DNA of 17,075 nucleotides from an uncultured Clostridia bacterium. GTDB lineage: Bacteria > Bacillota > Clostridia > Christensenellales > Aristaeellaceae. The notes beneath the pieces are model-generated. The model was not told where the DNA came from, searched no databases, and saw only the letters and a program-made list of their open reading frames with translations. The translations under genes were made by a program, and so were the position numbers. The DNA lies in assembly GCA_947600345.1 (NCBI GenBank), contig CANQGC010000032.1, forward strand, positions 1 through 17,075, in the 5' to 3' direction. Of this stretch, positions 8,101-13,245 are shown piece after piece; the stretch's first letter is position 1, and the number at the start of each line of letters is the position of its first letter.

Positions 8101-10794
8101 GATCCTGCCGCTCGGCTGGTTGACGATCTGCACATCGCTGGCGAACTCCGCACCGGTGCCGGGATTCATTTCGCCCTCGTTGATGATCTCGCCCCCGAGG
8201 AACTTCGGCGGAGGATTCCCGCCGTAGCCCTTCTCGTTGATGAAGGAGTTCTCCCGGTTGTTGACCGTCCCATAGAAGGTACCGCCGTGAATCTGGCCGT
8301 TCTGACTCCTCGGGGAGGGATTCATCGTCACCTCGCCGTGGAACTCGCCGCCGGTGATGGCGTTGTTGCAATAGACGGGGCCGTAGTAGACGCCGCCGGC
8401 GAGGTCGCCGACCGAGTTCATTACGACCTTCGTGCCCTCGCTGAAGACGCCGCATTCGACGATGACGTTGTAGCCGCCCACGTATTCGCCGTTGAACTCG
8501 GGCGCGGGCACGCCGCTCTTGGCCCGGATGCTCACGTAGCCGTCGAAGGCGTTCCTGCTTGCGTCGGAGCAGTAGCCCACGGGGCCGTTGAATGTGCCGC
8601 CGTTGATGACGATGCCGTCGCCCGCCACGGTGGCCACGCCGCCGTTGAAGGTGCCGCCGGTGATGGTGATGTAGCCCAGCTTCTCGCGCTCGGCGCTGGT
8701 GATGCGGCCGTCGAAGGTGCCCGCGGCGATGACGCCCGCGGTGACCACGCTGTCCGCGCCGAAGCTGCCGCCGGTGATGTTGTCGCGCACGATCACGCGG
8801 TCCGCAAAGCTGCCGTCGGAGACGGAGTTCGCCTTCACGGGGCCGCTGAAGCTGCCGCCGGTGATCGCGCTCGCGAATACCTTGCCGCTGAAGCTGCCGC
8901 CGGTGATCTCGCCGATGCTGTCGGGCGCGAAGTCATAGGGAAGCTCCCGCTGGCCGCCGGTGATCGTGCCCTCGTTGTGGATCACGTAGGCGGCGGTGTC
9001 GCTGCCGATGGCGGTGAGGATGTCGTCGGTGGTGGCGCGCTTGCCGCTGGCGATGGTCGCGGTCTTCGCGGCGGGATCCACGACGATGCCGTCCAGCGTC
9101 ACCATGCCGCTGTTGAACATCAGCATGCCGATCATCTCCGCGCCCGCGACGGTGCCGCCCTCGTTGTAGAGCTCGCCCGCGCAGCTGCCGCCGTAGATGT
9201 TGCCCGCGTTGACCAGGCCGCCGTCAAAGCTGCCGCCCAGTATGGTGCCGCGGTTGACGACCTCGCAGGGGAAGGTACCGCTCGCGATGACGCCGTCCGC
9301 CTCGTTTACCACGCGCATCTCCGCGCAGAATGTGACGGCCTCGCCCGCGTCGATCTCGCCGCTGTTGGAAAGCGAAGCGCCCTCCAGGAAGCGCGCGCCG
9401 GTCTGCGCATCGCCGTAGCTGTAGATTTTGCCGCCCCGGGCGTTCTCGAATTCGCCGTGGAATTCGCCGCCCAGCACGCTGGCGCTTTCGCCCGCGCCGC
9501 CGTTGGTCACCTTGCCGTAGAAGCTGCCGCCGGCGATGTTGTTACGGTTGAGGACGTTCGCGTAGAATGCGCCGCCCTCGATCACGCCGTCGGCGCCCAC
9601 GGTGACGGTGCGGCGCTCGCCCGCCTCGCCGTCCGCATTATAGAAGGTAGGATCTCCCTCGATGATGAGCTCGCGGGCCCGCACGTCGCCATAGAACGCG
9701 CCGCCCCGGATGAACACGTAGCCCGCATCCGCGCTGTCGCCCACGTCGCCGGGGAACTCGCCGCCATCGATGGTGACGTAGATCTGGCCCTCGCTGCCGC
9801 CGATGCCGGCAACGAACGTGCCGCCGTGGATGGTGCCGCGCGCGCTCAGGACCCTGGCGTTGAACGTGCCGCCGCGGATGGTGCCGCGGGCCAGCTCGAT
9901 CTCGCCGTCATAGACGCCGCCGCGAATCGCGCCGCGAAGCAGAACGGGGTTCGGAAGCGGCGCTTCGTCCTCGCCCGCCTCGATGATGCCCTCGCAGACG
10001 ATGCGGTAGGAGGGATCGTAGCCGTTCTCGTTTCGGATGTCATCGGTGGTGACGGTCGATCCCTGGGCGATCAACATGTCGGTACCGGCGAAGCGGATGC
10101 CCTCGTGATCGACGCCCTCCTGGGACTGCGGCGCGTACATCACGGTCACCGCCGGGAGGATCATGCTGGGGGAGCAATCAATTCCGACCGGAGTCGCTTG
10201 GAAGTAGAAGACCACGCCGCGATCCTCGCATTCGGGGATGTAGCCCTGGCCATTGAAGGTATTGCCGGTGCAGAACCAGAGCACCGCCACGTCCCCGGTG
10301 CTGCCGTCGGAGAACTCCGCCGGAAGCGAAGACGGCAGGGGCAGCTCGCCCTCCTCCGCGCCGAAGGGCACATAGACGGGGCTGACCACGCTGCTGGCGT
10401 CCAGCCGCACGGCGTAGGAGGGCTCCGCCACCACGGGGTGCTGCTCCTGGGGAGCGGCCTCGTCCCCGGCGGGCTCCGCCTGCTCGTCCGCCTCCGGAAG
10501 CTGCGCCTCGGGGGCCTCGGCGTCCTCGCCCTCCCCCTCGGTCTGCGCCTCATCCTCGGGAACCAGCTGCTCATGCTCCGGTTCGGGCTCGGGCTCGGGC
10601 TCAGCCTCGATCTCGGGCTCGACTTCGGGCTCGGACTCCGGCTCAACCCGGATCTCGGGCGCAGATTCGGAGACCTCCACGATCTCCTCCTGCTGCAAAA
10701 GCTCCACGTCCTCCGCCAAGGACGCTCCAATGGGGGAAGCAACCAGAGTCAGGGCCAGCAAAGCGCTGAGAACCTTCTTGAACCTACTGGTCAT
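2143..10794 (-). CDS. Giant secreted multi-domain surface protein (beta-helix repeats, MBG and BIG2 domains)
   Basis: The product is 2,883 residues and probably an extracellular adhesin or matrix protein; the partner is unknown. The ATG at 10792-10794 has GGAGGTG 6 nt upstream and opens a signal peptide (MTSRFKKVLSALLALTLVAS, cleavage near ASLA at 27). Upstream in-frame codons lie in the leader and are rejected. The order is: Glu/Pro-rich acidic linker (28-125); Ig-like domain with LPLPSSLPAEFSDGS (126-205); long region of degenerate GG-[TSEA]-F-x-G-x-V repeats (about 240-1720), predicted parallel beta-helix; a linker (about 1720-1870); MBG/YDG-type and related Ig-like domains with GDPDP motifs (about 1872-2255); eight BIG2 domains to the C-terminus (2256-2883). 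No LPXTG, SLH or choline-binding motif is seen, so attachment is unexplained. The gene is monocistronic, with its own strong promoter and long leader. Intimin/invasin-like BIG2 stalks and GGTF beta-helices support an adhesive role by analogy only. Confidence 0.9.
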   Translation of the reverse strand: MTSRFKKVLSALLALTLVASPIGASLAEDVELLQQEEIVEVSESAPEIRVEPESEPEVEPEIEAEPEPEPEPEHEQLVPEDEAQTEGEGEDAEAPEAQLPEADEQAEPAGDEAAPQEQHPVVAEPSYAVRLDASSVVSPVYVPFGAEEGELPLPSSLPAEFSDGSTGDVAVLWFCTGNTFNGQGYIPECEDRGVVFYFQATPVGIDCSPSMILPAVTVMYAPQSQEGVDHEGIRFAGTDMLIAQGSTVTTDDIRNENGYDPSYRIVCEGIIEAGEDEAPLPNPVLLRGAIRGGVYDGEIELARGTIRGGTFNARVLSARGTIHGGTFVAGIGGSEGQIYVTIDGGEFPGDVGDSADAGYVFIRGGAFYGDVRARELIIEGDPTFYNADGEAGERRTVTVGADGVIEGGAFYANVLNRNNIAGGSFYGKVTNGGAGESASVLGGEFHGEFENARGGKIYSYGDAQTGARFLEGASLSNSGEIDAGEAVTFCAEMRVVNEADGVIASGTFPCEVVNRGTILGGSFDGGLVNAGNIYGGSCAGELYNEGGTVAGAEMIGMLMFNSGMVTLDGIVVDPAAKTATIASGKRATTDDILTAIGSDTAAYVIHNEGTITGGQRELPYDFAPDSIGEITGGSFSGKVFASAITGGSFSGPVKANSVSDGSFADRVIVRDNITGGSFGADSVVTAGVIAAGTFDGRITSAEREKLGYITITGGTFNGGVATVAGDGIVINGGTFNGPVGYCSDASRNAFDGYVSIRAKSGVPAPEFNGEYVGGYNVIVECGVFSEGTKVVMNSVGDLAGGVYYGPVYCNNAITGGEFHGEVTMNPSPRSQNGQIHGGTFYGTVNNRENSFINEKGYGGNPPPKFLGGEIINEGEMNPGTGAEFASDVQIVNQPSGRIASGVYRGPVTNLGAITGGAFYAPVKTYSPISGAALMSAVVNVPDDTIEIPEGERMSIAEIQALDGYTQSAKIINRGAIYAGGAETLPNDIENRGTIESGSFTGAIKLVGMENNKLLENGGGRIKGGTFSGAIYSYYGVISGGTFNGKILTEGQTLVVTITGGTFHETVGEPYNGYVFVYRADGKTTKYGAGHTLDSSGAVFYKRVAARNLNITCGTFNGPVEVSTVGIIENGLFKGPVTSHNIIAGGEFYEVVSVCSGQNSHIEGGLFHKGTKIESGTAIQPASSANGSAIAFDGGEIANSGTMDPGAGASFGAGVTIQNAEGGNIKSGVYHGPVINLGTMSNVTLYGNVQNEGRIVNSIVNGKLTGKGTVSQEGVELDSKTITIQSGYKITTDQLAGLMGDSQSEFTVLNKGEITGGSATLGCTVKGGAIRGGHFTGAVYAFAIYDGIFDANVYVKVINGGTFNGSVRDFNKSSAAGITIDGMTYTGGLSVNGGSFKGTLGGQSRDDAIFIHGGDFASCQGLNVWNLTIDASLTGSVTFGCPVDFTVGSIDGGTFTNTVTNRNNIKGGVFNGKVINYDVIASGTFNGGIENHSCVKGMDSYKYSVGAQGPDGKWVVETRTEPLGGTLLNCEVTNVDGGWVESSVTWGSNKRPSGAGPTYVQAFVGNVDGTYRIYNGHEFQYGQSVKTSLASLDAAQSTKSTWTYLDGDPIGDGATISLDPMQNLFLRESSFNIQNGVLELDGGWSSEGGEPSANFTSVHIPAGATVSAGDWTHPVINDGTITGGSFVNITNRGTIRNAGIKGNITAEKGTIEGCNFGASAKVVSIGTGASIRVSFTAAGETHSGQYGANVLDALNAVRKPDSGYQWYNIDAARVVSSSDTFGLNACSYEIRSMPAPEIIWPVDAAMAINCKLSTASFTDRDPNGSFAWANPNTIVKSAGKQYYDMIFTPDAGSRYNYAEMQVRKSVPVQVSERIITVRVNSATKLFGDPDPDFSCSITGLDSSKGESINRLFRREAGNNVGTYEITADVRSCPAGCTVQVIPGTLTIEPRPLNAAVITITEGSKKYYPADRYTKSYTGAAIAPSIQVSFIAKALVEGTDYRLSYRDNTEPGTAYIDIAGIGNYSGQAYRMFYISAGRATLNIESCSKEYGDPDPEFHATLSGVADPSLVRYELYRLPGENVGTYSILKRNVSGPFELDIKGGILTIQPKQLPSDISAPEPQTYTGAAITPKVAVRANGRELTEGVDYTLSYENNVKAGNASVIVTGKGNYAGTQRVTFVIQPAKAEIAAVSTTKNLEEPDPRFTANVTGAKGADKLNYTFKREEGEELGEYAINVIPGDNPNYEITTVPGVLTILPVVTRITLTPDRLELDEGAREALRYEFYPDVATAEVRYASADQSVATVDGSGNVLAVQAGETTITATTDNGKTAVCEVAVRPVAKELVLANGESAKLTVEKRKVTSYASNNDEIATVDNKGSVTAHKVGSVEIMAKAGSVEVGKWTLEVTPAPTKVILSQESADLGVGQTIQLSATTDEGSNEIEWSSSKASVASVDASGRVTASKAGSAVITAKSYNGKTASCKVTVTKAPTSVKLSVKTAKLGVGDRLPVTITVGGGKSELDCVSTNPGIAIIEDEKIVGVGVGTATITVSTYNGKSASCTVTVAPQPTSVSLGEDVQLGEKQSLTLPVQLEPRGAYATLSFSSSNSNVVSVDDKGTVKGAKGGSATITVRTHNGLEASVNVSVKGKPTGVKLSAKKASIGAGQTYQLSAEALGAECEIEWSSGKKSVATVDENGLVTALKAGTAKITAKTYNNKKATCTITVTKAPTSIKLNLTSVALGAGEQSEKLKVTLSKKTSSSIRYSFDREGIAEYDEQSGRIVAIAPGTAVLTASTYNGLSATCAVTVLAKPKTIDLGEDQSLKVKKSLTLSPKFGEGEGGSVTYATSNKKIATVDASGKVKAKKAGTVTITATTYNGVSDTVTITVTKK
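2146..4029 (-). repeat. Eight tandem BIG2 (bacterial Ig-like group 2) domains, about 235 bp each
   Basis: At the C-terminal end of the giant protein eight units of roughly 78 residues follow one another. Each has the form T-x-[IV]-x-L then an L-x-[VA]-G-x core, S-x-[NK]-x-x-[VI]-A-x-V-D-x-x-G-x-V, A-x-x-x-G-[TS]-A-x-I-T-[AV], then T-Y-N-G-K-x-A-x-[CV]-x-V-T-V. Units 3-8 are the most regular. Unit 2 lacks the T-Y-N-G-K segment. BIG2 domains typically form a rigid stalk in adhesins. The last unit ends TVTITVTKK-stop with no anchor. Confidence 0.85.
4030..5182 (-). repeat. MBG/YDG-type and related Ig-like domain region
   Basis: Three modules carry the MBG hallmark: LFGDPDPDF, EYGDPDPEF and the eroded NLEEPDPRF. 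Each is followed by an F/Y-x-R/L-x-x-G-E/N-x-x-G-x-Y segment and ends in G-x-L-T-I-x-P. Between them lie two modules with K-x-Y-T-G-A-A-I-x-P and E-G-x-D-Y-x-L-S-Y-x-N-N, an Ig-like type often paired with MBG domains. All are extracellular structural folds. They bridge the beta-helix and the BIG2 stalk. Confidence 0.75.
5637..10060 (-). repeat. Long GG-[TS]-F repeat region, predicted beta-helix, in four super-repeats
   Basis: Dozens of units of roughly 12-25 residues carry I-x-G-G-[TSEA]-F-x-G-x-V, alternating with N-x-G-x-I turns, the kind of pattern that forms a parallel beta-helix. A distinct module (G-x-x-x-T-T-D-D-I or variant, ~12 residues, then N-x-G-x-I-x-G-G) recurs near residues 245, 585, 949 and 1286, giving a period of about 340-365 residues. 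A second module (G-G-E-I-x-N-x-G-x-M-[ND]-P-G-x-G-A) recurs near 870 and 1195, with a weaker copy near 470. At the DNA level the units are degenerate, so the duplications are not recent. Confidence 0.75.
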
Positions 10795-11026
10795 GATACG
10801 CACCTCCAAAGCTCTGTTCTCGGAATACTCGTTACCTCTATATGATGAAGGGATACCTTGCGGGATTGGATTTCGCGGCCATCGAGCGCGCCCGGAGACC
10901 TCCGGAGCTGTCCGCCAATGGTTTTCCGGGGTGTCGCTCGCGGGCACGCCCCACACCATTTAGTCCCCGCTCAGATGGCTTTTGTTCCCATCGAAACCTG
11001 GATTTTACACGCCGATCCAAGTTTCA
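10795..11026 (-). other. Long structured 5' leader of the giant gene
   Basis: From the predicted start near 11025 to the ATG lie about 230 non-coding nt. They contain a 10-bp stem at the extreme 5' end (11016-11025 with 10993-11002, one G-U pair, 13-nt loop). A short stem follows (10988-10992 with 10974-10978), then a nested hairpin (10956-10960 with 10917-10921, enclosing a GGGG/CCCC stem). A CTCCGGAG palindrome follows. I compared it by eye with c-di-GMP, c-di-AMP, cobalamin and guanidine riboswitch signatures and recognised none. A regulatory or mRNA-stabilising role is inferred from length and structure. Confidence 0.5.
10801..10807 (-). promoter_or_regulatory. Ribosome binding site of the giant gene
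   Basis: On the - strand GGAGGTG lies 6 nt before ATG 10794-10792. It fixes the start at the signal peptide and excludes the longer frame that runs back into the leader to 10959. Confidence 0.8.
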
Positions 11027-11031
11027 CTCTC

Positions 11032-11060
11032 ATTATACCAAATAATCGCGGAGCTGTAAA
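11032..11060 (-). promoter_or_regulatory. Strong sigma-A type promoter of the giant gene
   Basis: On the - strand the -35 is TTTACA (11055-11060), the spacer is exactly 17 bp, and the -10 is a perfect TATAAT (11032-11037) preceded by TGG, which makes an extended TGn -10. An AT-rich tract upstream (about 11071-11110, TTTAATAATTTAATATT) could serve as an UP element. Transcription would start near 11025. Confidence 0.8.
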
Positions 11061-11182
11061 GCGTTTCCAGCCAGATTTAATAATTTAATATTCAAATTCC
11101 AATTCAAAACTGTAACCTGATATTTTGACGAATACCGTTCAACAAATCCCCCTCTCCGCCGTAAAATATTGCGTTTACAGGG

Positions 11183-11218
11183 AGGGCGCGCCGCAAGTAT
11201 CCTTTCGCGGCGCGCCCT
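11183..11218 (-). terminator. 12-bp GC-rich hairpin downstream of the ABC operon
   Basis: AGGGCGCGCCGC (11183-11194) pairs perfectly with 11207-11218 around a 12-nt loop. It lies 134 nt past the second ABC gene's stop. No clean T tract follows on either strand, so it is a terminator-like structure of moderate certainty. Confidence 0.45.
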
Positions 11219-11292
11219 CTGTGGTTACTTAATGTCCTTTTGTTTTGCGATTATGTTCCGGTTAAGATTCCCATGTTCGTAACCCATCCGGT

Positions 11293-11313
11293 CGCAATTC
11301 CACCAGAATTGCG
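11293..11313. terminator. 8-bp hairpin close to the ABC operon stop
   Basis: CGCAATTC (11293-11300) pairs with GAATTGCG (11306-11313) around CACCA. It lies 40 nt past the stop of the second ABC gene. The T tract (CTTTTG, 11315-11321) is on the + strand side, so its polarity fits a + strand transcript better. It may protect or end the operon mRNA. Confidence 0.4.
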
Positions 11314-11352
11314 GGCTTTTGCCCATCCTCTCCCCCTGCGGGCGGTTACTCT

Positions 11353-13245
11353 TCAGCTCAGCTCCCGCTTGCCGGTGTAGAGTTCGTAGTAACGCCCCTT
11401 CTGCGCGAGCAGGTCGTCGTGGTCGCCGCGCTCGATGATCTCGCCGTTCTCCAAAACCATGATGGCGTTGGCGTTGCGCACGGTGGAGAGGCGGTGGGCG
11501 ATGACGAAGGTCGTGCGGTCCGCCATCAGGTGGTCCATGCCGCGCTCGATCATGCGCTCGGTGCGGGTATCGACCGAGCTCGTGGCCTCGTCCAGGATCA
11601 GGATCGGCGCCTTGCTCAGCGCCGCGCGGGCGATGTTCAACAACTGCCGCTGGCCCTGGGACAGGTTCGCTCCGTCGCCGTCGATGCGCGTGTTGTAGCC
11701 GTCGGCCAGGCGCATGATGAAGCCGTGGGCGCTGGCGGTCTTGGCCGCCTGGATGACCTCCTCGTCCGTAGCGTCGAGCCTTCCGTATCGTATGTTCTCC
11801 AGGATTGTCCCCGTGAACAGGTGGGTATCCTGGAGCACCATGGCGATGTTTTGCCGCAGCACGTCGCGCTTGATGTTGTGGATCTCGATGCCGTCGATGG
11901 TAATCCGACCGGATTCTATATCATAGAAGCGGCTGAGCAGGTTTGTGACCGTGGTCTTTCCCGCGCCGGTGCTGCCCACGAAGGCGATCTTCTGGCCGGG
12001 GTGGGCGTAGAGGGAGATGTGCTTGAGTATGGTCTTGCCCGGCTCGTAGCCGAAGCTCACATCCTCCAGCGCCACGTCGCCGCGGATCACAGGTGCGACT
12101 GCAGTCGGTTTATCCGGCTCCTCGGGGCTCTCGTCCATGATCTGGAACACGCGCTCCGCGCCCGCCAGCGCCGAGAGCACGGTGTTGACCTGCTGGGAGA
12201 GCTCGTTGATCGGCCGGGCGAACTGACTGGCGTAGTTGACGAAGATGGCCAGGCCGCCCACGTCGAAGCCGCCGAAGAGGCACAGCAGCCCGCCGATGCC
12301 CGCGGTGAGCGAGTAGCTGACCTTCGCGGTGTTGCCCATGATCGGGCCCATGATGCCGCCGAAGAACAGCGCGCCGATCTGCTTCTGCCGGAGGTCGTCG
12401 TTCAACCGACCGAATTCTGTTTCGCAGATCTCCTCCCGGCCGAAGACCTTTACGACCTTCTGCCCGGCGACCGTCTCCTCGATGTAGCCGTTCACCGCGC
12501 CCAGCGCCGCCTGCTGGGCCTTGAAGTAGCGGCGGCTGCGCGACATGATGCCCATGGTCAGGCGCATGAACAGCGGTATGAACACCACCGTAATCAGCGT
12601 GAGCCAGATATTCGTGATCAGCATCATCGTCAGCATGCCGATCAGCGTGACCGAGCCGGAAATCATCGCCACCATGGAGTTGTCCAGCATCATGCCGATG
12701 TTGTCCACGTCGTTGGTGAAGCGGCTCATGATCTCGCCGTTGGAGTGGCCGTCGAAGAACTTGAGCGGCAGCTTCTGCAACTTGGCGAACAGGTCGCGCC
12801 TTATGCGCTCCACCGCGCCCTGGGAGACCTCCACCATCAGCCGGTACTGCAGGAAGGCCGCGACCACCGACGTCATGTACGCCGCCGCCAGCACGATCAG
12901 CATCCGCAGAAGGTAGGCCACGCGCTCCGCCGCGGAGATGTCGAAGTCGGCGATGTGGTTCAGAATCGGCCGCAGCAGGTAGCCGCCCGCCATCGAGGCG
13001 CCGGTGTTCAGCAGCAGGCAGATTACGACGAAAACCAACCGAAGTTTATATCGCTTCAGGTAGGAGAACACCCGGGCGATGGTGCCCCGCGCGTCCTTGG
13101 GCCGGCCGGTGGCCTGGGCGCCCCTGCCGGGCCTGCCGCCCGGACCGCGCATGCGCGCGCCGGGGCCGCGGTTGTTGCCGAAGGGAGTGTCCTGGGCGGC
13201 GGTGTTGTAGCGCGCCCGCAGGTTTTCCAGAGTCCTTCCCGCCAT
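11353..13245 (-). CDS. ABC exporter half-transporter, canonical ATPase subunit
   Basis: This is a 630-residue fused permease-ATPase of the multidrug/lipid exporter (ABCB-like) type. It is predicted to act in the cytoplasmic membrane as the catalytically competent half of a heterodimer with the gene just upstream. Residues 1-55 are a Gly/Pro/Arg-rich cytoplasmic extension. About 65-360 form the six-helix membrane domain. The nucleotide-binding domain has Walker A GSTGAGKTT (424-432), Q-loop Gln472, signature LSQGQ (528-532), Walker B ILILDE with the catalytic Glu553, and switch His584 (VIAHRL). All catalytic residues are present. The ATG abuts the preceding TAA with no gap, and the ribosome binding site (GGTGGGAG) lies inside the end of the upstream gene, so translation is coupled. 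The substrate cannot be read from sequence; drugs, peptides or lipids are all possible. Confidence 0.9.
   Translation of the reverse strand: MAGRTLENLRARYNTAAQDTPFGNNRGPGARMRGPGGRPGRGAQATGRPKDARGTIARVFSYLKRYKLRLVFVVICLLLNTGASMAGGYLLRPILNHIADFDISAAERVAYLLRMLIVLAAAYMTSVVAAFLQYRLMVEVSQGAVERIRRDLFAKLQKLPLKFFDGHSNGEIMSRFTNDVDNIGMMLDNSMVAMISGSVTLIGMLTMMLITNIWLTLITVVFIPLFMRLTMGIMSRSRRYFKAQQAALGAVNGYIEETVAGQKVVKVFGREEICETEFGRLNDDLRQKQIGALFFGGIMGPIMGNTAKVSYSLTAGIGGLLCLFGGFDVGGLAIFVNYASQFARPINELSQQVNTVLSALAGAERVFQIMDESPEEPDKPTAVAPVIRGDVALEDVSFGYEPGKTILKHISLYAHPGQKIAFVGSTGAGKTTVTNLLSRFYDIESGRITIDGIEIHNIKRDVLRQNIAMVLQDTHLFTGTILENIRYGRLDATDEEVIQAAKTASAHGFIMRLADGYNTRIDGDGANLSQGQRQLLNIARAALSKAPILILDEATSSVDTRTERMIERGMDHLMADRTTFVIAHRLSTVRNANAIMVLENGEIIERGDHDDLLAQKGRYYELYTGKRELS

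Larger units (their letters stand above)
11061..11352. other. Intergenic region between the ABC operon and the giant gene
   Basis: No gene is seen here. 11061-11180 is distinctly AT-rich compared with the rest of the window. It is followed by two hairpins that probably end the ABC operon transcript. No RNA gene was recognised. Confidence 0.5.

Noticed and set aside
5637..10060. Possible CRISPR or satellite array
   Set aside because: The repeats are coding, degenerate at the DNA level and in frame. There are no conserved direct repeats with unique spacers.
3655..10845. A 2,396-codon open frame on the + strand opposite the giant gene
   Set aside because: It has no ribosome binding site, no signal sequence and no known domain, and it has a low-complexity Ala/Arg/Asp/His/Val composition. 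It mirrors the GG-[TS]-F repeats and the GC-rich third positions of the real gene, which suppress antisense stops.
10795..10959. Longer N-terminus for the giant protein starting at 10959
   Set aside because: It would place 55 hydrophilic residues before a textbook signal peptide and translate the structured leader. The ATG at 10794 has GGAGGTG at ideal spacing.
10795..11026. Known riboswitch in the giant gene leader
   Set aside because: I found no cobalamin box, c-di-GMP GEMM core, c-di-AMP ydaO core or guanidine motif by eye. It is kept only as an unnamed structured leader.
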